From Clostridium sp. (GTDB taxonomy: Bacteria; Bacillota; Clostridia; Clostridiales; Clostridiaceae): a stretch of DNA of 64,000 bases. The position numbers and the translations under genes were made by a program. The notes beneath the pieces are model-generated. The model had not been told where the DNA came from. It made no database searches and saw only the letters and a list, made by a program, of their open reading frames with translations. Below are positions 37,115 to 45,492 of this stretch, piece after piece; the first letter of the stretch is position 1; every line of letters starts with the position of its first letter. Location of the stretch: contig NZ_JAGHFX010000035.1 in the NCBI RefSeq assembly GCF_017888565.1, positions 23,998-87,997 on the forward strand. Reading direction: 5' to 3'.

Positions 37115-37196
37115 TAATTAAAACAATAAAATATAGTGATAGCAATAAAATAATATGTAATACACAAAAGAAAAAATATAAATTATTAGAAAAAGA

Positions 37197-37225
37197 TTGC
37201 TTTGTTATAAAGACTATGTTATACT
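37197..37225 (+). promoter_or_regulatory. Promoter of the small zinc-ribbon gene
   Basis: TTGCTT (37197-37202), 17 bases and TATACT (37220-37225). A ~100-base leader follows with no recognised riboswitch. Confidence 0.55.
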
Positions 37226-37336
37226 AAAATGGTAGCAAAGTTGCTAACAATAAAAAGTTTCGTTTAGGTAAATAGTTTCTCGTAAATTAGAGATTATTAT
37301 ATCAAATTAGAATCTTTAATTTCAGGAGGAATATTT

Positions 37337-37489
37337 ATGACAGATAAGACAATAACATGTAGAGATTGTGGAAGTGAATTCGTATTTTCAGTAGGAGAAC
37401 AAGAATTCTATAAAGAAAAAGGATTCACAAATGAGCCTACAAGATGTATATCTTGTAGAAGAGCTAAAAAAGAACAAAATAGAAGATAA
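37337..37489 (+). CDS. Small zinc-ribbon protein
   Basis: The 50-residue protein starts at ATG 37337 behind CAGGAGGA. Two CxxC pairs (CRDCG and CISCRRA) bracket SEFVFSVGEQEFYKEKGFTNEP, the pattern of small zinc-ribbon proteins seen in many clostridia. The Arg/Lys-rich tail suggests nucleic-acid or ribosome contact. Monocistronic, with its own promoter and a perfect terminator. Function unknown. Confidence 0.85.
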   Translation: MTDKTITCRDCGSEFVFSVGEQEFYKEKGFTNEPTRCISCRRAKKEQNRR

Positions 37490-37500
37490 TTTAGATTGTT

Positions 37501-37532
37501 AAAGGTTGTAGTTTAAACTACAACCTTTTTTA
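37501..37532 (+). terminator. Terminator of the zinc-ribbon gene
   Basis: A perfect palindrome of 28 bases (AAAGGTTGTAGTTT and its complement) followed by T6, 11 bases after the stop. Confidence 0.88.
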
Positions 37533-37675
37533 ATGTTTTATTATAATAAAGAATGTTAACTAATAAACCTACAAAATTATCGTTAGGATAAATTTATAGG
37601 TTTATTTTTTCTTACATATAATTTAAAAGCATCATATTTTCATAATCAACAGAAAAAACTACACTTTGCTATATT

Positions 37676-38254
37676 TTACATTAAATGCTCAAATAATATT
37701 TTAATTCCTATACCTATTAAAATAACTCCACCAATTATTTCAGCATAATTTTGAACATACTGACCAAGTTTTTTGCCAAGAAAAACTGCTAAAAAGCTTA
37801 ATAAAAAAGTAGTTATTCCTATTATTGTTATAGAAGGAACAATACTAACGCTTAAAAATGCAAAACTAACTCCAACGGCTAAGGCATCGATACTAGTTGC
37901 AATAGCTAATATAGTTAGTTTCTTATAAGAAAATTCATCTCTTTCACATTCTAAAGCTACCTCTTTCTCTCCACCACGAATCTCTTTAATAGATTCTATT
38001 ATCATTTTTCCACCTATAATTCCAAGTAGTATAAAAGCTATCCAATGATCAAAAGATTTTATAGAATCTTCAAAATATCTACCAAACCACCAGCCAAGTA
38101 GAGGCATTAAGGCTTGAAAGCCACCAAAGAATAACGCAACTCTAAAAGAATATTTAAATTCATCCTCTTTTAAGCAAATCCCTTTAGCTAAAGAAACAGC
38201 AAAGGCATCCATAGATAAGCCTATTCCTGTCATAAAAATTGAAAAGAAACCCAT
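37676..38254 (-). CDS. mntP: Manganese efflux pump MntP
   Basis: The 192-residue membrane protein has six predicted helices. The MntP/DUF204 signatures are GIGLSMDAFAVSLAKG (first helix Asp), the ALMPLLGWWFG segment and the second repeat ATSIDALAVGVSFA. It exports Mn2+ when the cytoplasmic level is too high. The start ATG at 38254 follows AAAGGAGTTACAT on the minus strand. A yybP-ykoY riboswitch with a terminator lies upstream, giving Mn2+-dependent expression. Confidence 0.95.
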   Translation of the reverse strand: MGFFSIFMTGIGLSMDAFAVSLAKGICLKEDEFKYSFRVALFFGGFQALMPLLGWWFGRYFEDSIKSFDHWIAFILLGIIGGKMIIESIKEIRGGEKEVALECERDEFSYKKLTILAIATSIDALAVGVSFAFLSVSIVPSITIIGITTFLLSFLAVFLGKKLGQYVQNYAEIIGGVILIGIGIKILFEHLM

Positions 38255-38357
38255 AATATGTAACTCCTTTATTATAGAATTTATTACAAAATCCTAATTA
38301 ATATTTAGGATTTTATTGCCTTGTATAAATGATAATTAAATAAAATAATAACAAAAT

Positions 38358-38394
38358 AAAAAAGACTTATACGTAGCAAAGCTACGTATAAGTC
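38358..38394 (-). terminator. Regulated terminator of the mntP riboswitch
   Basis: On the minus strand GACTTATACGTAGC pairs with GCTACGTATAAGTC around a tight loop, followed by T6. Its 5' arm (ACTTATACGTA) is also the 3' strand of the aptamer P1 helix, so aptamer and terminator compete. Confidence 0.85.
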
Positions 38395-38480
38395 TCGTTA
38401 TTCAATACTAAGCCAGAACCAAGTTCAATATGTTGACTTAGTAACTCATTCTAAAATAGAGCTAACTACTCCCCTATACA
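38384..38480 (-). ncRNA. yybP-ykoY (Mn2+) riboswitch upstream of mntP
   Basis: Read on the minus strand the leader begins with ATGTATAGGGGAGTAG (the conserved GGGGAGUAG). A stem-loop (TAGCTC...GAGTTA) follows, then CTAAGTCAACATA (the conserved GUCAACA), a return arm GGCTTAG, and finally CGAGACTTATACGTA. P1 forms by ATGTATA pairing with TATACGT. Mn2+ binding would stabilise P1, free the transcript from the terminator and turn on mntP. This matches known function of the class. The 5' end is set by a TATAAT box just upstream. Confidence 0.88.
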
Positions 38481-38485
38481 TAAAA

Positions 38486-38491
38486 ATTATA
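38486..38491 (-). promoter_or_regulatory. -10 box of the mntP leader
   Basis: TATAAT on the minus strand, about seven bases before the start of the aptamer. No good -35 is apparent. Confidence 0.6.
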
Positions 38492-38929
38492 CTATATTTA
38501 AATATTATATCTTTATTTCAGCCTATATATTACCAAATTATATGCAATATATCAATGATTAATTTTAATTTTGGGATTTTAATTTTGATAATGCTAAAAG
38601 TAAGTAATTAAAAATGTTAATATTGTGAGATTTTTAAAAGGCGGAGTCTATTTTTATTGTAATGATATTAATGGAGTTAGAAATCATATAAATGATTAAG
38701 CACATTCAATACAGAACATATTTAATAATTTTATATAAAAAGAGAGATGTAAAATTTTTCTATATGATATAATTAGTTGAAAAAATCAATTAATTCACTT
38801 AACTAATTGGGGGGATAGGAATAATTTTATTTCTATATATAATGAAATATATGTAAAGCTTATGGGTAAATACTACCATAACTTTATAATATTAAAGCAA
38901 GACTATTAAATAACGGAAAAAGAAGATTA

Positions 38930-39164
38930 TTATTTAGATATTATATATAAATCTAAAAAATAACTCTAACTGATTTTGAAGCAAAGTCCAAAGTAGCAAA
39001 GCCAGCAGCAACTCAAATAGTAAAAAAATATTAATAAAAAATATATAGTTAAAACTACATCTGTTTATGATAAAAGAGTAGTCTATATTGAATTAACAGA
39101 AGATATGAAAATATATTTTGAAAATAATTATAAAAAAATTGAACTAAGGATGAAAAATAATTAG
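38930..39164 (+). pseudogene. MarR-family regulator remnant
   Basis: There is no intact frame, but the plus strand spells LTDFEAKSKVAKPAATQIVKK and, after a one-base shift near 39027, INKKYIVKTTSVYDKRVVYIEL, then TEDMKIYF and a stop at 39162-39164. That is the winged-helix part of a MarR regulator with the DxR wing (YDKRVV). The upstream part to ~38820 is scrambled by stops. It is a decayed gene. The rest of the 38541-39394 gap holds nothing else recognisable. Confidence 0.6.
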
Positions 39165-39394
39165 GTAAGTATAGAGGTAAATAGATTAGAAAAGTAAAGT
39201 AATTAACGATTTTATTAATTAATTATTTAAGTGAAACTTTTGAAATAAAGTAAATTACAAAAAATAAATTACTAACATATAACTAATGAAGATGGTTTTA
39301 TTAATATAATCAATAAGAAATGATAAAAATATTAAAAAGAGATAGATCTGAATGTTATATATAAGTATTTTTTAGAGCATAAACAATAATTGTT

Positions 39395-39430
39395 GAAGCC
39401 CTCATTCTAAGCGAATAGGGCTTTTATATT
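39395..39430 (+). terminator. Terminator-like hairpin
   Basis: AAGCCCT with inner ATTC pairs with GAAT and AGGGCTT, followed on the plus strand by TTTTATATTTT. It may be the relic terminator of the MarR-like gene. The minus-strand side has no good T tail. Confidence 0.65.
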
Positions 39431-39458
39431 TTAAACTTATAAATCAGCTAAGTTGACT

Positions 39459-42311
39459 TTAATTTTTCAATTGTAAATTGGTAGATTTTGACTGGGCATA
39501 AGCATCTTTAACTATTTCGCAGATATAATATAATTCATTTGTAGGGATAGTGATGTTTAGGCTATTATTTAATTTTTCAAGGGCTTTATTTGTGACTAAG
39601 ATAAACTTCTCATTATTAATAATGTAGCTAGACATTTCTTCTTGAGGTGTTAGAATAAAATCCTTAAGGAAAATTCTTTCTATAGCACAAGATAAATGAA
39701 TAAATATTTTAGTTATACTTGAATTAGTCATATTTATATCTAAACTTTCTTCAATAGCATTAATAAAGTTAAAAATGAGAGGCTTTATTTTATTAGCTGA
39801 AAAAATAGTTAGATATTTATCAACAGTATCACAAGTGATATTAATTGTAATATCTTTAGTAAGGGTAGTAGCCATTCTGTTATCAATATTTATATTTTTT
39901 ACTCCAATTAGTGAGAGGAGTTTATTAACTCCATTATGTAACACAATATCTTCTAGTGATATAAATGGAATATCTTTAGTATTTGGATTAATACTACCTA
40001 CAATAGCTATGGTTTTTTTATCTACAGATGTTTGGTGTATTATATCACGAAGTTGAGTTATGCTCTCTAAGTTTAAAGGAATTATTTCAATATCATAAAT
40101 ATTGTTGTCTTTTAGTATATCTAGTAAATTTTTATGCAAGTAGTGAGCTATACCTTCACCAGAATTACATACCGTATATATTAATCTCTTTTTATTAATA
40201 GAAAGATGATTTTCGATCTTTCTATTAAAATCGTATGAAAGTTTATTATTCATTTCTATTAAGTCATGAAGTATATCATCAATATGGCTCTTTAAGAATA
40301 TAGATTTTCTAACAGCCTCGATAACTAATAAAATATTAGTAGAGTTAACTGTAACAACATCTATTCCGGTTTTTTCCTTAATAACAATATCAAGATTTAC
40401 TAATGAACCCATATCGGCAAATAATATTACTCCTCTTTTAAAGGTGCCTGCTTTTAATTTTTCTAAAAATAAAGGAAGTACATTACTAGCATTTTCAGTA
40501 AGTGGCATATCAACAGCTAAAGCAAAGTTAATACTAAGTAATTCGTTAGCAACAGCTGCAATATTGCTTGCTAATGAATCACCATGAGCTGCTATCATAA
40601 TACCTACACAATCGGAAATTTCTTTAGATTTTAGGGAATCTATAATAACCATAAGATTATTAAGTTCTTGTGTTGGACAATATATGTTAAATTTTACTTC
40701 AAGTATTTTTACGAGTTTCTTGCAAACAGATTGAATTTCTAAAGGAATATCCAATAATTCTGTAGAATTAGGTATTTTGTGACCATCGATAGTATAGTCT
40801 TTTAAATTTTTTAGGTATAGGGCAAGGGCTGTATAAGTACTCCTATCAATTATTAGATTTAATTCATCATATAGAATATCCGATAGGGTGGATACTATTC
40901 CAGAGATTTCATCATCCAGAAAATCTGGATACATTCTTTGTAATGTAAGTTTTTTTGCAATTAGTTGTGTATAGTCTGAAAAAACTTTTTTAATATCTGT
41001 TTTATCTTCACCTAATATGTTTAATTGGTTATTATAGAATTTAACAAAATCATATGATGGTGTAGATGCTATTTTAAATATTTTACTTTCAGGTAAAAAC
41101 TTATATTCATCTTTATCTAAAAGTAATTCAACTTTTTGTCTAGTGGATATGTCAATATTTGATGGTGTATTACTTGTATAAAGGGGTAATGATTCTCTTG
41201 TTACATGAACTTTATTTAAATTATTGAGTCTACTATCTAAATAGGATCTAGCAACTGATAGTTGAATATCACTAGCTAGTTGTCCTATATTTCCATGAGG
41301 ATTATATAACATCAAATCAGATAAACAGTCTTTGTTAACATGTATAGGCATATTAATTTTTTTTGATTCAGAGCTATATAAAGTGGTAACTAGCATTAGT
41401 TTTTCACTTAAAGTTCTATCTTTTAAGCTAGGAATCCTTATGGTTGATGGGATCCTTCTTAAAAAGGTGGTAAGTAACGTTGAGTTGGTACTTTCGGTAG
41501 TGGCGGCAATTATTAAGACCTTTGCTGTTCTCTCTGAAGAAGTTTCACCAAGCCTTCTAAATTTCTTTTTATCTATATACATGAATAGCATTTCTTGCCC
41601 TTCAGGAGGAAGTCTATGAATTTCATCTAGAAATAGGACTCCACCATCTGCTTCTTCAATTAACCCTTTTTTATCGTTATCTGCACCTGTATATGAGCCT
41701 TTTAATGAACCAAATAATTGGGCAACTAGTAAATTAGGGTTATTTGCATAATCAGCACAGTTAAATACAATAAAAGATGAATTTTTACTAAATATGTTAT
41801 TTTGGATTCCATATTCATACATTATTTCAGCAAAAAGACTTTTGCCTACGCCGGATTCACCTAAGAGAATAGTATGAAGTCCATTTGGATACAATATAGA
41901 TGATTTTGCAAGCTTTACTATTCCAGATAAGCTGTGATTAGATCCTATTAATTTATTAAAAGGGTCTAGATCAGTAGTGTTTATAGTTTCGTTTTCATTT
42001 AACTTATCCCAATGTGGAATTAAATCATTTAATGAGGAACATTGAACAAATTCATCCTCTAAAAATAAATCAAATAATCCTTCAAAGTAATCTTTATTAA
42101 AATACTTAGTTGGTTTTCCTTTAATCTTTATAAGCAGTCCAGCTTTATAGAGCTTATTTAAATCGGAGGAAGCATTGTTTCTTAGTATATTGAGGCCTTT
42201 AACAATATCAAGAGAAGAGATACCAATGGTAGGGTTTTCTCTTATATCATTTACAGATAGACTGCTGCAAAAGTCTTTAATAAATTTATTAATAAGTTCA
42301 ATTCTTAACAA
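39459..42311 (-). CDS. LevR-type sigma-54-dependent PTS activator (sulfatase/galactose locus)
   Basis: The 950-residue regulator starts at TTG 42311, with AGGAGG nine bases upstream. It has an N-terminal winged HTH (~20-75) and an AAA+ domain with Walker A GESGVGKS (151-158) and Walker B VLFLDEIHRLP. The sigma-54 loop is GSYTGA (205-210), a variant of GAFTGA. A PRD, a mannose-type EIIA-like domain (IMIAAHGDSLAS) and a C-terminal PRD follow. Last gene of a minus-strand operon with the sulfatase maturase and TauE exporter, it most likely activates the divergent mannose-family PTS operon from the sigma-54 promoter at 44476. Confidence 0.9.
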   Translation of the reverse strand: MLRIELINKFIKDFCSSLSVNDIRENPTIGISSLDIVKGLNILRNNASSDLNKLYKAGLLIKIKGKPTKYFNKDYFEGLFDLFLEDEFVQCSSLNDLIPHWDKLNENETINTTDLDPFNKLIGSNHSLSGIVKLAKSSILYPNGLHTILLGESGVGKSLFAEIMYEYGIQNNIFSKNSSFIVFNCADYANNPNLLVAQLFGSLKGSYTGADNDKKGLIEEADGGVLFLDEIHRLPPEGQEMLFMYIDKKKFRRLGETSSERTAKVLIIAATTESTNSTLLTTFLRRIPSTIRIPSLKDRTLSEKLMLVTTLYSSESKKINMPIHVNKDCLSDLMLYNPHGNIGQLASDIQLSVARSYLDSRLNNLNKVHVTRESLPLYTSNTPSNIDISTRQKVELLLDKDEYKFLPESKIFKIASTPSYDFVKFYNNQLNILGEDKTDIKKVFSDYTQLIAKKLTLQRMYPDFLDDEISGIVSTLSDILYDELNLIIDRSTYTALALYLKNLKDYTIDGHKIPNSTELLDIPLEIQSVCKKLVKILEVKFNIYCPTQELNNLMVIIDSLKSKEISDCVGIMIAAHGDSLASNIAAVANELLSINFALAVDMPLTENASNVLPLFLEKLKAGTFKRGVILFADMGSLVNLDIVIKEKTGIDVVTVNSTNILLVIEAVRKSIFLKSHIDDILHDLIEMNNKLSYDFNRKIENHLSINKKRLIYTVCNSGEGIAHYLHKNLLDILKDNNIYDIEIIPLNLESITQLRDIIHQTSVDKKTIAIVGSINPNTKDIPFISLEDIVLHNGVNKLLSLIGVKNINIDNRMATTLTKDITINITCDTVDKYLTIFSANKIKPLIFNFINAIEESLDINMTNSSITKIFIHLSCAIERIFLKDFILTPQEEMSSYIINNEKFILVTNKALEKLNNSLNITIPTNELYYICEIVKDAYAQSKSTNLQLKN

Positions 42312-42317
42312 TTTTAT

Positions 42318-43445
42318 CTACCTCCTAAAAGAAGAGTTTTTTATAGTAAGTGCTAGGTTTTTAAATTTATCAAAAGAATATGAGTAAAAGTTATAGTAGG
42401 CTTCACAGAAATAGTTGAGATTATTTTCTTGATTTTCTCTATGGCGTCTACATCCCCCCCTACATAATGAGAAATACTTACAAGAATTACACTTAGTATT
42501 ATTATTAATGGATTCTTGCAAAAAGTTAATTGTATTTTTATTATTATGTATGTCATAAAATGAATCCTTAAGAATATTACCAATACTGTAATTTTCATAG
42601 GTATAGAAATCACAGGGATATACTGAACCATCACTTTCTATAATATGTTGGCAAGAACATACCCCCTTCATATCGCAGGCTTCATACTGCTGATTTAGAA
42701 ATAATCCTAAGATATTATCAAATAGCCTTATGCTTACATAATTATTATTTAGTGCATCTTTATACCAAAGGTTAAAAAGTTTTATAAGGAACTTCTCGTA
42801 TTCTTTTGGATTGAGAGAGTATGTATCTAATTCCATAGTAGTATTTTCTAATGGTTCTAAACAGGGATTAAATTGAAGATATTTATAGGCATTTTTTTTG
42901 TAGAAATTATATACGCTTTCAATTTTATTACATAGCGAAGATGTTACAACAGTAAGTATGTTGAAGGGGACCTCATGCTTTTTTAAAATATTAATACCTT
43001 TAATTACACTATTAAATGTATCACTATCTTTAAAATTAACTCTGTTTAAATTATGTATATCCTTATTTCCATCAAGAGATATACCTACAAGAAAATTATT
43101 TTCATGTAAAAATTTTCCCCAATCATCGTTAAGTAATGTACCATTTGTTTGAATGGTAAACGAAAAGGTTGTACCATTTTTGATTTCCTTTGTATAATCA
43201 ATAAATTTTTTGTAAAAGTCTAATCCAACAATAGTAGATTCTCCTCCTTGAAATCCAATAGAGCAAACCCCGCCGTCACAGTAATCAGTTGCCTTTTTTA
43301 GAAGCTCTTTAAGAGTAGAAAGAGTCATAAAACCATAGTCTTTTATATCTCTTGCAGCAGAGATAGAATTATAAAAACAGTATTTACATTTAAGGTTACA
43401 TTTACTAGATGAGGGTTTTATCATTAAGCTTAAATTTCTTTTCAT
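42318..43445 (-). CDS. Anaerobic sulfatase-maturating enzyme (radical SAM, SPASM)
   Basis: The 375-residue enzyme carries the radical-SAM triad in KCNLKCKYCFY (residues ~17-26). FQGGEST and LQTNGT-type motifs (IQTNGTLLND) are present, with a SPASM region binding two further clusters (SDGSVYPCDFY, CNSCKYFSLCRGGCRRH). It oxidises the active-site Cys of a sulfatase to formylglycine in the cytoplasm. A Cys-type sulfatase with the needed CxPxR is encoded on the other side of the locus. The start ATG 43445 follows AAGGAGGT by nine bases. Six bases separate it from the activator gene. Confidence 0.92.
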   Translation of the reverse strand: MKRNLSLMIKPSSSKCNLKCKYCFYNSISAARDIKDYGFMTLSTLKELLKKATDYCDGGVCSIGFQGGESTIVGLDFYKKFIDYTKEIKNGTTFSFTIQTNGTLLNDDWGKFLHENNFLVGISLDGNKDIHNLNRVNFKDSDTFNSVIKGINILKKHEVPFNILTVVTSSLCNKIESVYNFYKKNAYKYLQFNPCLEPLENTTMELDTYSLNPKEYEKFLIKLFNLWYKDALNNNYVSIRLFDNILGLFLNQQYEACDMKGVCSCQHIIESDGSVYPCDFYTYENYSIGNILKDSFYDIHNNKNTINFLQESINNNTKCNSCKYFSLCRGGCRRHRENQENNLNYFCEAYYNFYSYSFDKFKNLALTIKNSSFRR

Positions 43446-43466
43446 TACAATATTACCTCCTTGTAA

Positions 43467-44246
43467 TTATATAAAAATTGAAATTATATTATAAAAATTT
43501 AATACAATTAATGAGATTACTACCATGTTAAATACTTTTAGGACAGATTTCTCAGAATAGAGTTTGTTGAACCTAGAGCCAATTAGTCCGCCTAATACTC
43601 CGCCTATAATCATGAATGGTAGCATACTTAAGTCAAATACAGTAAGTCCTGTGCTTGTGGCAATGGTAATTAACTTAGCGCCTTGCGAAAATAGGATAGT
43701 TATTATTGAATTAACAGCTGCTTCTTTTGTATTCATAGAAAAGAATATTGTAAGAATACAAACATTTATCGGACCTCCACCTATACTGAGAAAAGATGCT
43801 ATAGTACCTAAAAGCAACCCTATAGATATGCAGGCAAAAAAGTTTTCTATATGATAGCTTTTAAATTTATTTCTATTATTCATATATATATATACAAAAA
43901 TTAAATGTAGTGCTAGTACAAAATTTTGAATCAAGGTAACTGTGGTTGGACCAATTAAAGTGATAACAAAGTTAATTGATTGCTCACCTATAAGTCCTCC
44001 TAGTATTGAACCTAATCCAATTAGTACAGTTTTCCGTAATTCAATTTTAAATTTATAATGTATTTGCTTGAAAATAGAGACAATAGCCATTGAAAAAACA
44101 GTGAAGGATGATAAGACACTTATTGTTGATAAGTTGTAATCACCCAAGAAATCTAGAATAGGTTTAATTATTACTCCACCACCAAGCCCTGCCATTGAGC
44201 CTAAGGTTGTAGCGATTAGGGCAATTAGTAAATAAATAAACTTCAT
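43467..44246 (-). CDS. TauE/SafE family anion exporter
   Basis: I start at the second ATG (44246), seven bases after GGAGG; the first ATG abuts the site. The 259-residue membrane protein has about eight hydrophobic segments in two repeats, each with a glycine-rich signature (GSMAGLGGGVIIKP and TIASFLSIGGGPINVCIL), typical of TauE/SafE (DUF81). The family exports sulfite, sulfoacetate or related anions. As first gene of an operon with a sulfatase maturase, and facing a cytoplasmic sulfatase, export of the released sulfate (or a reduced product) is the natural reading. The anion is inferred. Confidence 0.85.
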   Translation of the reverse strand: MKFIYLLIALIATTLGSMAGLGGGVIIKPILDFLGDYNLSTISVLSSFTVFSMAIVSIFKQIHYKFKIELRKTVLIGLGSILGGLIGEQSINFVITLIGPTTVTLIQNFVLALHLIFVYIYMNNRNKFKSYHIENFFACISIGLLLGTIASFLSIGGGPINVCILTIFFSMNTKEAAVNSIITILFSQGAKLITIATSTGLTVFDLSMLPFMIIGGVLGGLIGSRFNKLYSEKSVLKVFNMVVISLIVLNFYNIISIFI

Positions 44247-44361
44247 TTGCATACCTCCAACTTTAGTTAAGTAAAAAAACTTATAATTATATATTAGTTT
44301 CTATTATGATTTTTGGCAATATGTTTTATTTAAACTATTACAAATATTAATCTATCATTAT

Positions 44362-44450
44362 TATGGTATTAATAGTATTAAATTAACATTAATTAACAGT
44401 ATTGAAGATTAATGATGAGTATTAATGAGTATTATTAATAGCTGAAAAGC
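44362..44450 (+). promoter_or_regulatory. Candidate enhancer for the sulfatase-locus PTS operon
   Basis: ATTAAT-containing repeats (TATTAATAGTATTAA, AACATTAATTAAC, GATTAATGATG, GAGTATTAATGAGTATTATTAA) cluster 30-110 bases upstream of a sigma-54 promoter. The cluster resembles an activator-binding array, but is AT-rich, so exact sites are uncertain. Confidence 0.4.
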
Positions 44451-44475
44451 TTTAGATAAAAGCAGATACTCATGT

Positions 44476-44491
44476 TGGCATAGCAATTGCT
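44476..44491 (+). promoter_or_regulatory. Sigma-54 promoter of the mannose-family PTS operon
   Basis: TGGCATAGCAATTGCT has GG and GC ten bases apart. It lies 55 bases before the EIIA gene, in a locus with its own LevR-type activator. Confidence 0.87.
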
Positions 44492-44495
44492 ATTA

Positions 44496-44540
44496 ATAAA
44501 GTTATAAGGAGGAATAAGATAAAGTTATAAGGAGGAATAA
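44496..44540 (+). repeat. Tandem duplication of the EIIA ribosome-binding region
   Basis: A 22-base unit containing AGTTATAAGGAGGAATAA occurs twice head to tail (44496-44517 and 44519-44540). This gives two perfect AAGGAGG sites; only the second lies at a proper distance from ATG 44545. Confidence 0.9.
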
Positions 44541-44544
44541 TCAA

Positions 44545-44976
44545 ATGAAAGAAATAGGAATTATATTAATAAGTCATGGACATTTTGCAAAATATTCAAT
44601 GGAAAGTGCTGAAATGATTGTAGGAAAACAAGAAAATTATGAAATAATTTCAGTTACTGATGATAAAGATTTAGAAAATGTTTTAGAGGATCTTAGAGGA
44701 GCTTATGAAAAATTAAGTAATGAAAGAGAAGTAATAATTTTAGCAGATATATTTGGAGGTACTCCATGTAATGCTAGTTCAAGAATGATATTAGATGGGT
44801 GCAATGTTGTTGTATATACAGGATTTAATCTTCAAGTGTTATTAGAGCTATTACTAAGTAGGGAACTGCCAATAGAAGAAATTAAATCTAAGTTGGAAAA
44901 AGTTTATAAAGAGTCATTTATAGACGTGAATAATAAATTATTAAATAAAAAAGTAGAAGAGGGATTCGCTTTATAA
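44545..44976 (+). CDS. PTS mannose/fructose/sorbose-family EIIA
   Basis: The 143-residue protein has the phosphohistidine H11 in ILISHGHFAKYSMESAE and the second motif DIFGGTPCNASSRM, both typical of ManX-type EIIA. It starts the operon behind a sigma-54 promoter and accepts phosphate from HPr. Specificity is carried by EIIB/C/D, so the sugar cannot be read from this subunit. Confidence 0.92.
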   Translation: MKEIGIILISHGHFAKYSMESAEMIVGKQENYEIISVTDDKDLENVLEDLRGAYEKLSNEREVIILADIFGGTPCNASSRMILDGCNVVVYTGFNLQVLLELLLSRELPIEEIKSKLEKVYKESFIDVNNKLLNKKVEEGFAL

Positions 44977-44996
44977 AATTAAAGGGGGAACAAGAA

Positions 44997-45467
44997 ATGA
45001 GTATTAAATTAGTAAGGATTGATGATAGGTTAATACACGGACAAGTATGCTCTACTTGGATAGGGGATTATGGTATTGAGCAAGTACTAATTATTAACGA
45101 CAAGGTTAGCAAAGATCCAGTGCAAAAATCAGTGGTTGGACTTGCGGCACCATCAGGGGTTAGGGTATTAGTATTTGGAGTAAATCAATTTATAGAGGTG
45201 ATAAAGAAGAATCCAATAAAGAAGGATACATTACTATTATTTACTACATCTACAGATGTATTAAAGGTTGTAAATGGAGGTCTGAACATAGATAGAGTAA
45301 ATGCAGGAGGAATGAGATATAACGAAACTAGAAAGAAGCTAACAAAGTCAATATCAGTTACACCAGAAGAAGAGAATGCATTTAAGGAACTTGTAAATAA
45401 AGGTATTGAAGTATTTATTCAAATGGTTCCTAAAGATGATATTTTATATATTAAAGATATGATTTAA
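44997..45467 (+). CDS. PTS mannose/fructose/sorbose-family EIIB
   Basis: The 156-residue protein shows the family phosphohistidine motif in RIDDRLIHGQVCSTWI (His ~15), then VLIINDKVSKDP and VNAGGMRYN. Length and motifs match AgaV/ManX-type EIIB. It relays phosphate from EIIA to the sugar entering through EIIC/EIID. The start ATG 44997 has AAAGGGGGAAC upstream. Confidence 0.93.
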   Translation: MSIKLVRIDDRLIHGQVCSTWIGDYGIEQVLIINDKVSKDPVQKSVVGLAAPSGVRVLVFGVNQFIEVIKKNPIKKDTLLLFTTSTDVLKVVNGGLNIDRVNAGGMRYNETRKKLTKSISVTPEEENAFKELVNKGIEVFIQMVPKDDILYIKDMI

Positions 45468-45492
45468 ATATTTATATAAAGGGGAGATTACT

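Noticed and set aside
37230..37336. Leader of the zinc-ribbon gene as a riboswitch
   Set aside because: Only one small hairpin (TAGCAAAGTTGCTA) and no motif of a known class or regulated terminator.
38398..38538. The shared 140-bp sequence (also at 55205) first considered as an unknown dispersed repeat
   Set aside because: Read on the minus strand it is the yybP-ykoY aptamer with its promoter, so it is a riboswitch and its partial duplicate, not an anonymous repeat.
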